From: Austropuccinia psidii
Lineage: Eukaryota; Basidiomycota; Pucciniomycetes; Pucciniales; Sphaerophragmiaceae
Assembly: GCA_023105745.1 (NCBI GenBank)
Contig: JALGQZ010000018.1
Location: forward strand, 23,334,132 to 23,398,131
Direction: 5' to 3'
Length of the DNA: 64,000 bases
Part shown: positions 12,527 through 27,573 of the stretch, in pieces
How positions within the stretch are numbered: position 1 is the stretch's first letter
Layout of the letters: the number at the start of each line of letters is the position of its first letter
Translations under genes and position numbers: made by a program
The notes under the pieces: generated by a model
What the model was told of the DNA's origin: nothing
The model's input: only the letters and a program-made list of their open reading frames with translations
The model's database searches: none

Positions 12527-13967
12527 GATCAGCCTGCTACTGAAAACTCGATCAAAATTTTGAAACCCAAAATGCCATAGACTCTTTCACCTCATAAAAA
12601 GATTTTATTACACAATCTTTGTATTTATTAAGCCAAAGAAATGAAAAATCAGGTCATAGAAACCAAAAATAGGACTTAATGGATCAACAATGTCAATTTC
12701 ACCATCTAAAAGAGAATTTTTTCAAATAAGATACTATTATTAGTTCCAAAAAGTGAGAGTTAAAAAATTTATGAATGTTTTATACTCTTACTGAGCATAA
12801 AGCTTGATTTTTATTTCTCCTATAAGATATTTGGTTTGGATCACATCCCCATCATGTGTTATATCTCATTTGATAAAGAAAACTATCCAATGGTATCATT
12901 TTCAAGACTTTATAATAAATAGAGAAAAAGCCACCATAATTCTCCCACTCAAATTATCAAAAAATGAGAACATGTTCTTTTAACCTCCTTTTTAACTTCT
13001 ACAGTTTCAATTACAGGCTGAACAGTTGAATTATTCTCTGGAAGGGCTACGGTGGTTCCATAAGCTGATACCACCCACAGAAACCTATCACATATGGGTA
13101 AAAATCTATCAAGGGGCTTCAATTACAAAAGCAAAACTACTATTTTACATCAATGAAAGTAACTTAAAGCTTTAAAAGCTTTTACATAATTTTGGAAGGG
13201 TAGTTTAAGATTGTATTAATCTTTTATATCTCAGTAAGGGCTATAATCTTAAGAAAATGTTTGGATTTGTATTTTTAAAACTGACAAATCTATAAAGTTC
13301 CTAAGCTAACATAAACCTTTAAAAGGATATTATGTGGAATATTTTGCAATAATATTTAATTATAAGGTTTAAGACTTCCCAAAAGTCTTTTTATGATTCA
13401 ATTACTTACAATATGACCAATCAGATGCCCCCAGACATTTTCTGTAAAGCTTCTGACATTTCAGAAGGACAACAAATCTGGAGAGTCTATAGGAGAAACC
13501 CCTTAACCTTCATTGAGTAAGAATGGAAGCTTGTAGTTTCAAAAACATATTTAATCCTAATTCAAGACTGTATTACGCTCTTTAGATAAAAATTGAGCTA
13601 AATTAGTGAAAATATTTATTCTTTATTCGTTAAAAGGTGAATAATCTCCCAATACCTTTAATAAAGTTTCAAAGAGTTATTATCCTAAGAAAAATAAGAA
13701 ATGATATCTTCTTTAATTTCGACTTTTATGAAAGAAAACTTTCAAAGACAGTATTAGTCTTAAAATTAACCAGACATAATTCTAAAATTGATTATTTTAG
13801 TGATAATTATGATAATACATATTATAATTCTTTAGAAAAAGTCTTTCAAAAGATTCATCCCCACTAAATTACTATTTTACAGCCATTTTGAAATTATTTT
13901 AATGACTAATTTCCTTTCAAGCTCATGATTAAAGTATCCATATTACTATATCAGAGTCATCCAGGCA
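12527..13967 (+). mobile_element. L2: diverged solo LTR of the G2 family
   Basis: Landmarks of the G2 LTR appear in the same order and spacing: start (G/A)TCAGCCTGCTACTGAAAAC, then CTGAGCATAAA near 12793, TATCCAATGGTA near 12884, AACTTCTACAGTTT near 12993 and an end ATCAGAGTCATCCAGGCA that parallels the G2 end. The length (~1441 bp) equals that of the G2 LTR (1438 bp). The flanks CAAAA (12521-12525) and CAAAT (13968-13972) may be a decayed TSD. No internal region follows, so a solo LTR is the simplest reading. Divergence is heavy, so the exact ends are uncertain. Confidence 0.7.
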
Positions 13968-13972
13968 CAAAT

Positions 13973-16433
13973 GGCTAAAGGACTATCCAAGGGTCGGCCA
14001 TTTTGATTCTTATAGATTCATATTTATATTTGACTGAATATCTGAAGAAAAGGCCCAAATATAAAAATTATGCTAGCATTAAATCTTAAAACATTTTCCC
14101 TTCTCCATCAAAATGGACCTGGAAAACTAAGAAAATTTGTCAATTATTGTTCAAAGGTTAAAATAAACCATTTATATAAACTTGAGTGTATTTTTTTTGC
14201 GTTTATTTTAATAATTTTAAAAAAAATACAAGAGGGAAATCTTTGAGCTCATTGTAGCTTAATGAAAGTAAATTGGATAATTATTCATAAAGATAAATTC
14301 ATAAACTATTTGAGTCAAGGAAGAATTAAAAAATTTCAAATAGGTAATTTTTGTATTTAAATTTTACTCATTCAAATCAATAAATAATTTTTAAATCCAA
14401 GGAGTTAAACTATAGATTTTTTAATACAAGAATTAAAAAAATTATCCTTTCTTTTTTTGATGTAAATAACTTTAAATTTATTATTTAATTTAAAAATAAT
14501 ATCAATAAATAATCTTGAATAAGGAGTTAAAAAATATTCATTCATATCAAAGGGAAAAAAAAACTTCAATAAGATTGTTTATTTAAGAGTATAATAATAC
14601 CTCTAAATGACTATTCAACCTAAAAATAAATTAATTTAAATTAAAAAACGTAAGTTTTGTTAAAAATTGAGACTCATTCTTATATTCTTTCTTTATCAAT
14701 ATGTATTTCTGATTCAAGTCTTACTATTATTATTTTTGGATATAATTTTTTGATTTATTTTGCTTACTAAAAAAAAATTTATCGCATAAACTTTCAATAT
14801 TTATTTAATTAAAACTCTCAATAGATTAAGAATTAGAAAGTAAAAAAAAACTTGATAAATAAATTTATTTTCTTTTTTTAAATTCATAATTTCACTAAAA
14901 AAAATAATTCTAAAAACAAATTTATTAAAATTTTTAACTTATTAAAATAATTTGTAATATTAACTCTCTTTTTATCTATATATAGCTTAATAAGTTTTAA
15001 GTAACTATACTATAAAACCTCTTTAACATTAGTATAATTTCAAAAATTTTATTTAGATTTAAATCAAAAGAATAGTTGAATGAACTTAGATTCAATTTCA
15101 ATTTTCATTAATTAACTCTTGGAAATTGAATTAATTATAAATTTATCAAATTAATCCTTTCTTTTTGTTTTATAAAATTTTAATATAACTCCTAACTCAG
15201 TTTTTTTTAATTTTGATTTATCTTTTAATCTTATTTCTTTTCTTATCTTGATTATTTTTTACAAAAAAAAAATTATAATGATTATACAGATTTTTATTTT
15301 TATTTCCATATTCATCTCCTTAAAAGCTTCTCTTATTAATGACACCATTAATTATAGCTATATAAATACATATTTTAGATATGAAATATTTAATATTTAT
15401 TTGTCTCATCTAAGTTCTATGTCTCAATTATGACTGGTTATAAATTCCCCAAGAATTTGAAAATGGCCCCTTAAAATATTTCTTTTTTCTCATTCATTTG
15501 TCAAAAATGAATAAATCTTTAATTTCATAACCACAATTTTTTATCTCTCAAACTGAAAATATTAACTTTTGTGTTCATTTGAGATGATATATTAACTCCT
15601 AAAATAACTATATTGAGTAAAGGGGCTAATTTACTAAAGAAAATATTCTTCATAATATATTATATTATGTCTTATGTTTTTTAAATCTGTCTCATAAGAA
15701 ATTTTATTATAATTATATTTTTAATTTGTATGTTAATTTTAATAATATACTGAGCTATGAATATTTATACCAAGGAGCTTGATTATTAATCACAATAATT
15801 AATTATAATTTTCAAAAAAAGGCCCTTTCAATTTCAATTTCAATCATTTTACTTTATTTATTAGTACTTAATAGAGTAATAGTAATATAATTTGTAGAAA
15901 AGAAAATTTCATTCATTTGTGTTTTTTTCTTATTAATTGAGTTTCATAACTCAAATTTAGGCTTATTTACTTAAATAAATTAAATCCCAAAAAGAAAAAA
16001 ATCACAATTAAGCTTATTTGGTTTGTTATGATTTTTTCCAAAAATATTTGAATAAAAAGGTTAATATTTTTTGTCAAAAACATAATTCTTTTTCTTTCTT
16101 TGAATAAATAATTCCTCAATCCATTTTAAATTATTCAAAAAATTATTGAAAGAACAGAGAGCCATAACAGAGTGGTAATTAGAAAAAAAAGAAAAGAAAT
16201 AGTAACTATGTTTTCTTTCTTTTAATGAAAAACATGTTGATATTGAAATACTTAAATATTTTTTTCTTTTAAATGGAAAATATTCAATTTATCATGATTG
16301 TAATGAATATTTTATATTAATGATAAGTTGATTTTGATTCATATTCTTTTTCTTCTTGTAATAATGAGGAAATTTCACATAAAAAACAGAAAAATTATAT
16401 ATATATGTGTGTGTGTTGAATGAATTTATCATA
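13973..16433. other. Extremely AT-rich, low-complexity interval
   Basis: A and T runs dominate and there is no ORF with any protein character. A short (AT)n(GT)n tract sits at about 16398-16417, just outside the H2 left end. Nothing functional is visible. Confidence 0.5.
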
Positions 16434-16436
16434 ATA

Positions 16437-16475
16437 GGGGGTGTCAAAGTCACCAAACACCACCTTAAAATAACA
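16437..16475 (+). repeat. H2 left terminal inverted repeat
   Basis: GGGGGTGTCAAAGTCACCAA matches the H3 start (58096) at 19 of 20 positions; the match fades within the next ~10 bp. It is preceded by ATA. This is the outer end next to ORF3, the end that H1 and H3 lack within the window. Confidence 0.85.
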
Positions 16476-16609
16476 CAGTATTTGGTTTCCAAATACCAAG
16501 GGTAAAACCCATGTTTTTCATGTTTAAATTACATGAGATTTTAACTGAGGCCTATGTTATCTTCACCAAATACCATTCATCTTGGATTTCAGCTTAAACC
16601 CTAACCCAT

Positions 16610-17003
16610 ATGAATATTCACAATTAATGAATCATAAATGTACAACACATTAATCCATCATCTATTCTTAAAAATATGATCAAAAAGCTTATGATAACTT
16701 TATATTTATTCAGAAATATCATTATTCCTCACACCAAAGCAAAAGAAATCAAGTCAGAGATGAATAAAATTTCAGGTCTTCCTCATTCATAAGTTCATTT
16801 GAAGAATACTGATTATTTAACAATAATCAGTTGGCTTTCCCAAAAAATCAAATTTTGAGTCAAGTGCTGGTACTGGTGGCTCAAGCTCAATAGTAAGTCC
16901 CCCTTCATCAAAACAGCCTGTACTTCAGCTTATGTCCATTGAGGTAAACAAAAAATCACATCATTGCCTAAGCTTTAGTTTAAGAAGTATTCAAGATTGA
17001 TGG
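16610..17003 (+). pseudogene. H2 ORF3, 5' portion (Myb/SANT-like gene), disrupted by G1
   Basis: The segment aligns along its length with H3 ORF3 (minus strand, ~63575-63980): shared blocks include CTAACCC..., CAAAGCAA(A/G)..., AATCAAGTCAGA, TTGGCTTTC and CCTTCATCAAA. It is riddled with stops and stops dead at GATGG (16999-17003), the target duplicated by G1. The gene continues at 52195. The start codon is not determined; the window copy of H3 offers an ATG at MPCSKARHIKSDMK, but H2 has lost it. Confidence 0.75.
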
Positions 17004-19189
<2,186 letters not shown>

Positions 19190-19205
19190 TCCCCCTCTCC
19201 ATTTA
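19190..19205 (-). promoter_or_regulatory. G1 polypurine tract
   Basis: Read on the minus strand it is AATGGAGAGGGGGA directly before the TG of the 3' LTR, the expected plus-strand primer site for reverse transcription of an LTR element. Confidence 0.85.
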
Positions 19206-21362
19206 ATTCTGTCCCCAGAATTCCAGTTTCAAGTAAATTATCCTGGGTTGTTAAGCCAAAATATTTTTTTTCACAGGTTTTCATCTTTAATATATTCAAT
19301 TGATTTTTTCTATTTTTAGCTTTTTATATTGATTTTGAATCTTCATATCTTCTTCTCGTGTTTTGTTTTCTTTGCAAATTCTATTCTGATTTTCTTTAAT
19401 TATTGAAAGTATGACATATTTTCTTTTGTAATGTCCAATTCCTTCAAAATATCTTGTCTATGATTCTTTATTTTAATTTCTATTCTTCTTTCCTTCCTTT
19501 TTGATTTGAATCCTGTTTTATCTTCTTGTTTTTTTGTTGATCTTTATTAATCTTGTCTAATATTGTTAATACTGATTGAGGGAGATTTCCCTCTCCATTT
19601 GATAACTTTCTTCCAGGCCACTAGTGATTCCTTCTAGCTGAATATTTCCACCAATTTCCTTTTTCCATAAAAATGTATGATAAAAAACCACATTTTGGTA
19701 CAGTTTAAGAGCTTGTCAAGGACCTCTGTCTGATTTTAGTCCCAAGACTGTAATTAGCATAAAATACTGTTGATGAGACAGTGTTCAGGTCATTATAAGA
19801 ACCATCTCTTGAGGTAATTTCGGTTAATTATTAATAAAAAAGGTTATTTTAGACAGTTTAAAGTCTCATCAAGGACCATTGCTGATACAGTTTAAGGTCA
19901 TACTCAGGACCCTTTATTGAGCATTGATTTTGAATAAGTATGATAAAAGAATTATTAAGACAGTTTAAGGTGTTATCAAGGACCTATTTTTTGAATTCAT
20001 CTTTTTTATAGGATTATTTGACCAATTTTATTCATTTTGGTGTGTCTTGTCTTGTTGTTTTTCTTTCTATTGTATTTACCAGTATGGATACCCATATATA
20101 CTTCCAGTAACATTAATACCCATTTCATCCTTTTCATGACAACACTTAAATGAAATATCCATTGATGCTTATCAAATGGTTGGGCACCCCCTATCCATAT
20201 AATAATTATGCCATAATTTCCACCTCTTATCATAATAATAATTTTTGTTCAAAATTATAAATAAATGTAATGTTTTTTTCATAATAATAATGATTCAAAG
20301 TATAAATAAAACAAGGATAAAATGATGTTAAGTACATTTGTATAAGAATAGAAATAATATACAAAGTACATGAATGAATATCAATAAAATAATCTTCATT
20401 AAGAAAACTAATTAAGATAAGATAGTAATGATAAGAAATAACACTATTAATTTTTTCATAATAAATTTTCTGATAAATAAAAAAGTATATGAAAAAGATA
20501 TCAAAGAGATTTCCAATTATTAATATAAATGCTCCAAAATAGATATTAGAAATAAAATAATGATGATTAAGACTTCACAATAGTTAAAAAGTAATAATTC
20601 TTCCATTTGAAAAATTTAATTAAACATTTTTTTGAAGAAATAGATATAAAACAATAATATGTATAATATATATTAATAAATAATATATATAATAAAATAA
20701 ATTAAAGTCATAGAATGAAGATAAATATTAGTAAAATCAAATAATATGAGTAAAGTAAGTGTTAAAATTTTTTTTTCATTATTATTTTGTTATTTATTTA
20801 TTTGATAATATTATTTGAAGGGTGCCAATGCAAATAATTCAAATTTGAAGTATTTGGTTTTCTTTTCTAGAAACAGGTATTTCTTTTCTGTACTGTTTAA
20901 TCTAACTTCTGCTATTTAATTATTATATTGATATTATCTCTTTTTGCAATTTCTACAATGTATTGTTTAGTACAGTACTCTTCTTCCATTGCAAGCATTT
21001 GTTTTCTTTTTTTGTCATTCCTCTTGTTTTTCAATGTTTTTTTCCTTTTTTTATTGTTTAACTGTTTTTTATTGTTTTTTAATGATTTTTTTGACTTTTT
21101 CTACTGTTTATAATCATATTGATGCTTTTTTCAATTTAAATTTGATTTAGTTTCTTTTTATGTATTAATACATAAAAATAAATCATGATACTGATACACT
21201 TCAAGCTTTTTTCTTTCCTTTTTTCAATTTTGATTGTGTTTTTTATATTTTAATTTATTTATTTTCTATTATAATATTCTATTTGGTATTTCTTTGTATG
21301 AATATTTGAGACTAGAAAGAAATAAAATAAAATTTATGAGATAAGAAAGAAACACATTATCA
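19206..21362 (-). other. G1 3' internal non-coding region with interspersed 25-bp motif
   Basis: No protein-like ORF. Five related ~25-bp motifs (ACAGTTTAAGG...ATCAAGGACC type) occur at 19700, 19778, 19853, 19887 and 19960. The distal half (20230-21360) is AT-rich with T-rich runs on the plus strand. This stretch lies between the last coding remnant and the PPT. Confidence 0.7.
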
Positions 21363-23990
21363 TTATAGTAAAGAAATTAGGGTGTGAGAATTTGTTGTTA
21401 AGATTTTCCTTGAATTTGGTCTTCTTAGCTGTAAGTTCATTTCTTCTTTCTTGATTGAAATATTGATCATGAATATATTCCTTGTTACAACGATACTCAT
21501 TATTAATGTTTCCATTCTTATTCTTATTTTCTTTCCATTCCTAATTTGGTTTTGAAATTTGATATTGCCTTTCCAAATGAGCTTGCAAGCTTGGGCATAG
21601 CTTTTTATTCTGAGTAATCCAAAAATATTCCTTTTCTTTCTTGGTGAGTTTTTCTTTTTTTCTTTTAGGTTTTTCATTTGATACTTTCTTCTTTTCTTCC
21701 AACCAATTTTTATGTTGGTCTGAGAATTGATAATCCCATTCTAATATTTTGTGAATCTCCAAGTTGCAGTTTTCATTCCCCAAAGGCTCACAATTGGTAT
21801 AGCCTTCCCAGGGAAAATTGGTATTCTTGAAGTAAGACTCCATCTGCTTCATTCTCTCCCATATTTATTGGAATTGATAAAGCTTCTTGATCCTGTTTTT
21901 CCTTTATGTTACTGATTTCCTCACCAATTTCTTCATATAGCTTTACTTGGCTTTCTTTGACTTTGTCCAAGGAAAAATAATTTGTTCCCAGGTTTAACTT
22001 GGTATTTTGTTTATCAAAGTGATGGTGTGGAGTAGATGAGTCTTCCTCTTTGGCATTTCCTGAACATCTCATAGGATTCAAGATACACATTAACTTTGGC
22101 TGAGGTTTGTTTTCCATAAAATTCTCTGTGTGTATTGGGTAGGTGAATTCTTCATGAATTCCCATTTTCTCTGTATTTGAGCCTTGAAAAAATATGTCAG
22201 GATTGATTGTTTGAATTGAAGCTTCTGTTAATTGAAGTTCCTTTTTATTTTACAAGGGTGATTCCTTCAGGTTAGTTCATTTTTCCTCTTGTTGCTTGAA
22301 GCTAGGATTTTCATATTTATTCTCTGGTCTTTTTTCTTTTAAAAGCTTGGTAAGCTCAGTATAACCTACATTCCTTGTAAAATCTGCTACAGGAGGGCCA
22401 ATTTTTTCATCAAATTTTGTGATCCCATTATCTTGAAATAATTTCTTATATAGATATTCCGGGTACAAAGAGGGTGGGTACTTCAGATTATTAAGTTTCT
22501 CTTTCCTTTGAGTTTCTTCACCATAATCATTTCCATTTTTTGTTAATTTTTAATGAGATTTTCTAAGTTTTTATTTAATTATGAAGATTCTTCAGGTTTT
22601 GAGATTGAGTAAATACTTTCTTCTTGACCTCTATAGTTTTCTTGATGTTTGAGATCTTTATTTTTTGTAATTTTGTATCTTAGAGAAATTTTCTTTATGA
22701 ATTCAATGATGATGTATAAGGCTGAGAGTTCAAATTCCTTGCTTCTTCTGTGACATTAATTATTTTCTTAACTGGCTTTATGCTTTACTTCCAATTATTC
22801 TTTGATATTCCTTTTGAAAGGACATTAATACTTTGATAGGTGAGAGGACCTTGGTGAGTGTTTTTTGTCTGATTTCTTCCAGATTCTTGAAACTATAACT
22901 GTTGATGGATTGAGATATTTGGTTAAACGTTTTTCCATTTTATCTTCTTGAGGTTTGAATTCTTGTAAGGTTTGTTTCTTTAGGTCTTTAATTGTTATCT
23001 TCTGTATTAAATGAGGCTAATTCCCCTTTCATCTCCACTTTATCTTCAGATTCCTTTATCTCTTCTTCCTTAAATACATGGTCAGGATGTTCTTCTGAAA
23101 TTTCCTGATTGTTGGAACTTGGTTCATTTTTTACTTGTAATTCTTTCCACCCATCTAATTTTAAAGCTGCACAAAATTCCATTCCTTCTGGTGGGTTTTC
23201 TTTCCATCCTACTTTCTGTGGTAAAAAATGGGTAAGCAACTTCTTCTTCCATCTCGGGCTATGTATCTGAATATTACCCCTTTGTTCTGAGAAAAGTCTA
23301 ATCTGATTTTGTTATCTTCAAGGAAGGATCTTTACAATACTGTGTGTAATTCTCCTCTTTCTAAAAAAAGGTGTATATTCCTTTCTTCTCCAGTAAAAAA
23401 CTTATTTGAGTAAATTATTCTAATCCAACCATTGAGGTAAAGTGACCACCAATTCCCCTTAAATTAATGTTGAGACATCTTGTGGTGAGTCCTGCTTTTA
23501 TTTATAAATTTTCTGTTATTATGTTCAATCATCATACTTTATCCACTAATTCCATTATTTCATGTACTTCTTCTCCTATATAGACTTTCATGAATCCCAA
23601 TTGACAGGCATAATGTATTTTGGGTTGTTAATAATCTACCAAATGATGGTTTATGAGTTTGGTTTGAATATCTTTTGTGTCAAGTGAGTTGATTGAGTTT
23701 CTTTCTTCTGTTGCTAGACTTTTTAATTAGCTGATACCTTTGGGGGACATGATCAGAACTTGTTCTAAGGTGAGATTTATTTTCTAATCCAAAACCTTTT
23801 TAGTAATTTGACTCATAATGTCCTGAGCTTCTGTGTTTTCTTTCTTTATATCCTTGGTTTTAGCATTATGCTGAGTTAATTCCTGTTCCTTTTCAGTATT
23901 ATTATATTTAACTTATGAGATAACTTCTTCTTCCTCTTTGAACTCTTGAGGTTTCTTGTACTTAATAGGAATAATTGTTTTTTCCACTTT
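21363..23990 (-). pseudogene. G1 protease region and downstream ORF, decayed
   Basis: Read from 23990 leftward, the first part continues the gag frame left at 35826 (…KYKKPQEFKEEEEV…). Near 23640-23520 a block HYACQLGFMKVYIGEE...ELVD followed by an LNINLRGIGGH stretch has the look of a retropepsin region (strand, catalytic loop, then the second beta-hairpin), but the DTG/DSG triad is lost. Farther on, open fragments at 23239-22988, 22468-22277 and 22165-21541 encode acidic, lysine-rich protein with no RT (YxDD) or integrase motif. Many stops and shifts. What the downstream ORF did is unknown. Confidence 0.6.
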
Positions 23991-23995
23991 ACCCT

Positions 23996-26133
23996 TGTAA
24001 GGTTTGTCTATGAAACTCTTGATAATAGTAGAAATATCAAGATTACTATGACTGTCCTCAGTATAAAAATATTATAGCCACAAATATATATAGCTATTGA
24101 AAATAATTATATTAAAAAAAGAAATTTAATTATTATTAAATAATTTAATATTGAAAAAATCTTAATAATTATTCTATTATTGCTATAGTCACTGACAATG
24201 ATAGCAATAAGAAGCTTAAATCTCTTAATGAGACAATTACACATAGAAAATATTAATATTTAACCACTTTTGAATGATATAAATATTATTTATCAAAGAA
24301 TTATCACACACACTTTGCAGAAATAATTCTTATATAGAAATTCTATATAAAAAAACTAATAATAGATAAAAAACATAGAACTTCAGAGAAAAACTTACTT
24401 ATAATATATATTTAATACAACAAGTTAATTGAAACAGTTATTATATTAAGTAATTATTATAATTTAAAAACAAGCCAAAAAATTAATATTTTAAAGATAA
24501 AACACCTTTTTTTAATAAAAAAAGATGACTTGAAGAGTTTTTAAGAGTAATTTGTGGATATTAAAAGATATTTAAGATGATAGTTTTATAAAATAAAATA
24601 CATTATTGGTGATTGAAATAATAATCTGAATTCTATAATTTCAATTCTTTAATTTTAAGATTAAAAAAGAATAAAATAAATTAATAATTACTTTAATAAT
24701 AAGATTTTATATGTAATAAAATGTGACCTGTTTAAATGTCTAATATAATTGGATTGATAATTGATTGATGGACAGAAACAGTGATGCATAGACTCTTATT
24801 ATGTCTGCAGGGCATCTGTCTTGACTCATAATAGATATAGAGGGCGTTCTCAGGTCAAAACTGAAAACCCATGCTTAAAAATAAGGTTCTTAATTTAAGG
24901 TAACTTATTATTAATTCCAATTTAAAGTTACCAGTGTTATTCTCAACTCCAAGTAATTTTACTCCTCATTTGGGTTAATTATTTTAAGTTTTAATATAGG
25001 ATACGTTTATTTACATTTAATTTCATCACATGAACAACTTAAAAATGTATTTTCAAGCAAAAATCTCTCAAACTCAATTTTCGATTAATTTTTAAAGAAA
25101 TCTTAATTTTCTTTAAGTATAATTAAAGAAAGTGGTTTTCCAGGATAGTTACCAATAAAACCTGTTTATAAAATATACTTAAAATATCAACCATACACAG
25201 ATACCATTTAATTGTAAGCTGTGTGAAAATTTCAGGCAAATACATTAAGAATTGGATTTTTAATGTATTTTTGAAGTTATTACTATTTTTCCACATAAAA
25301 TAGCAATACACACCAAACTTTAACATTTGATAAAGTTTTAATTCTTGTAAATTTGAATTTTGAAGCTTAATTAATCTTTGAAAGCTCTTAAAACCTTAAT
25401 TCAAAGCTTGCATATTGGGATTTACCCTTTGGCAGCTTGAAATTGCTGTCCAATTTGGGATAAATCCAGTTTAAACTTTAAGGTTGGATCAAAGTCTAAT
25501 GTTAAAGTTTAAATAAAGTTAAAAATACTCCAATACAGGTGGACAGCCTTGATTGAATCCATGCAGATCCAAAAAGCTGGGTACCCCAGCTCTGTTTTGT
25601 CTTTTTCCTTTGTCCCACCTTTTTGCATGGATTTTGCCCTTTTATACATTTAAAGCCATACTATGGCCTTAAACCCTTTTAAATTGAGCCCACGCAGGAT
25701 TTACATCCTGTATGGCAAATCCTTAGCCAATTCTGTAAATATACACAACAACTTAATTTTAACCAAAACTTTGGTATGTTTGCATAAACCTTATGCAACT
25801 TTAAATTTAAGTTTATTTAAGCTTAAATTGAACAATTTTAAGAAATTTTAAGAAAATTTGCAATTGTGTTTTGAGATTCTTAAATCTTCTAATAACATAA
25901 GAAATAATTATTTTTGGGTATAACATCTTATGGGTGTACCCTAGGTTATTTTTGGTTTAGAATCCAAAAATGACATAATAATCCCAACTTTGTTTACTCA
26001 AAAAAAAGTTATACTTATTTTTTGTTATTTTTAATTATAAATTAAATTGAATAGTACGTTAAAGACTAAATCAACTGTATATAAAGCTATTTGTGGCTTT
26101 ATGGGTATGTCATATATACCTCACAGGCTCACA
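23996..26133 (-). mobile_element. S2: solo LTR of family S inside G1
   Basis: Runs from TGTAAGGTTTGTC to CACAGGCTCACA, with TG/CA ends. TSD ACCCT lies at 23991-23995; the right copy was later split by G2 and is found as AC (26134-26135) plus CCT (35826-35828). It is an inverted homologue of S1. Removing S2 and G2 restores an uninterrupted G1 reading frame through this point. There is no internal region and no coding capacity. Confidence 0.92.
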
Positions 26134-26135
26134 AC

Positions 26136-27573
26136 CGTCAGCCTGTGACTCAAAACCAGAGCACAAGCATGACAGCCGAAATACCATAAACCAATGGTAT
26201 AGCCAAGATACCACCAAAACATGGAACTGAGCCAAATAAGCTCAAAAGGTATCAAAAGAAAGAGGAAACTCACCCCTTTCTGGGATTATAAGTCCCATCA
26301 CCATAGGACAAGAAATAACAAAGTTATTCCTGCTCAAAGTTATTGCTGAGCATAAACCTTAATTTTCACCTCTAATCTAAAATCTAGGAGGAAAGGCTTA
26401 ACCCCATCAAATGGGTAATCAAAATGAATCTCTAAGCCAGGGATATCCAATGGTACCAGCCAAACTGAGCTAGCACCAATATTACTGGAGTTATGGTAAA
26501 TTTCAGGCCAAATAAGGGTGAACAAAACATTCACCTCTCATCTAACTTCTACAGTTTTAGTGTGGGATACCTGAAGTGGGGTATTTTTGGGAAGGGAACA
26601 ATCAGGGCTATCTGATGGTGTCATCCATTTCCCCATAGCTCAACTGGAACAAAAGTTATGGGGCAAACAAGCTCAATACAGCTTTTTGCCCAAAACACAC
26701 AAATGTACAAAAATCTTGTACATGGGATAAATTTGCCATATTTAATGATACCCATATCAAATAAGGTACCATTGTGTAGAGCACATACAGGGCTACACAC
26801 TGAACCAATTTTGAGGTTGATATCTCAAGAATTGACAAAGGTATGGCTGTTTTAAGGTCAAAATCTCACCTGCTGTCATATACAGCCTTACCATGGGATA
26901 ATATCCCATAACCATGAATATGAGGTGTCAAATAGACAAAGAAGCATGTTTTTACTTCAATACCTCATATGTCAGTCAATACTGGGGTCCCATACAGTTT
27001 CTGTACAGCATTATACACGTCATACACGTCAGAATCAGGCTGTGAGGTCCCCAGATGAAAATTTTCACCCTGTATTGGTGAAAACCGCCCAGATGTGGTT
27101 TCAAAACCACATCTGAGCCCAATACAGGTTCTAAAGGCTGTTTGCAAACCACAAGCCAGTACTAGAAAGTGAAAAATCTTCACTTCCTCTACGTGGAAAG
27201 GTCTAGCACCCTTTCCACCCCATTTCAGGATAAAAAGGAGGCTTTTCACTGCCAGAATAGCTTTCCTCATCCTGCTCTTGAATAACCTACGTAGTAAACT
27301 GTCAAAAACAGTTTCACTCTTGGTTAATAATCAGGTATACTCTTAAATTAAAAGTATTGTAGTCTTTATTATTGTAACCCAACAGGTAAAGCTGCACCCA
27401 GGGCTTTCAACAGCACTCACCACCACTATATCTCTATAGTAAATCCCTTAATATCTTAATTTAATCATTTATTATCAACTTTATTATCTTTTTAAGCTAT
27501 TTTCACCATTTCACAGTCATAGTTAAAGCCTGTAAATACTTATATACACCTTTATCATAGACTCATCCTGACA
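26136..27573 (+). repeat. G2 5' LTR
   Basis: Begins CGTCAGCCTG (the 3' copy has TGTCAGCCTG, so the first base has mutated) and ends CATCCTGACA. The matching ORFs inside both LTRs (near 26658 and 34906) are chance frames in the repeated DNA. The promoter should lie here; I do not assign a TATA box. Confidence 0.95.

Noticed and set aside
21541..22165. Possible host gene on the minus strand (acidic/lysine-rich ORFs)
   Set aside because: The fragments continue the G1 gag-protease series in the same orientation and are interrupted like it; better explained as G1 coding remnants.
26658..27270. ORFs of 60-101 codons repeated at 34904-35364
   Set aside because: They lie in the two G2 LTRs and are repeated because the LTRs are; no protein features.
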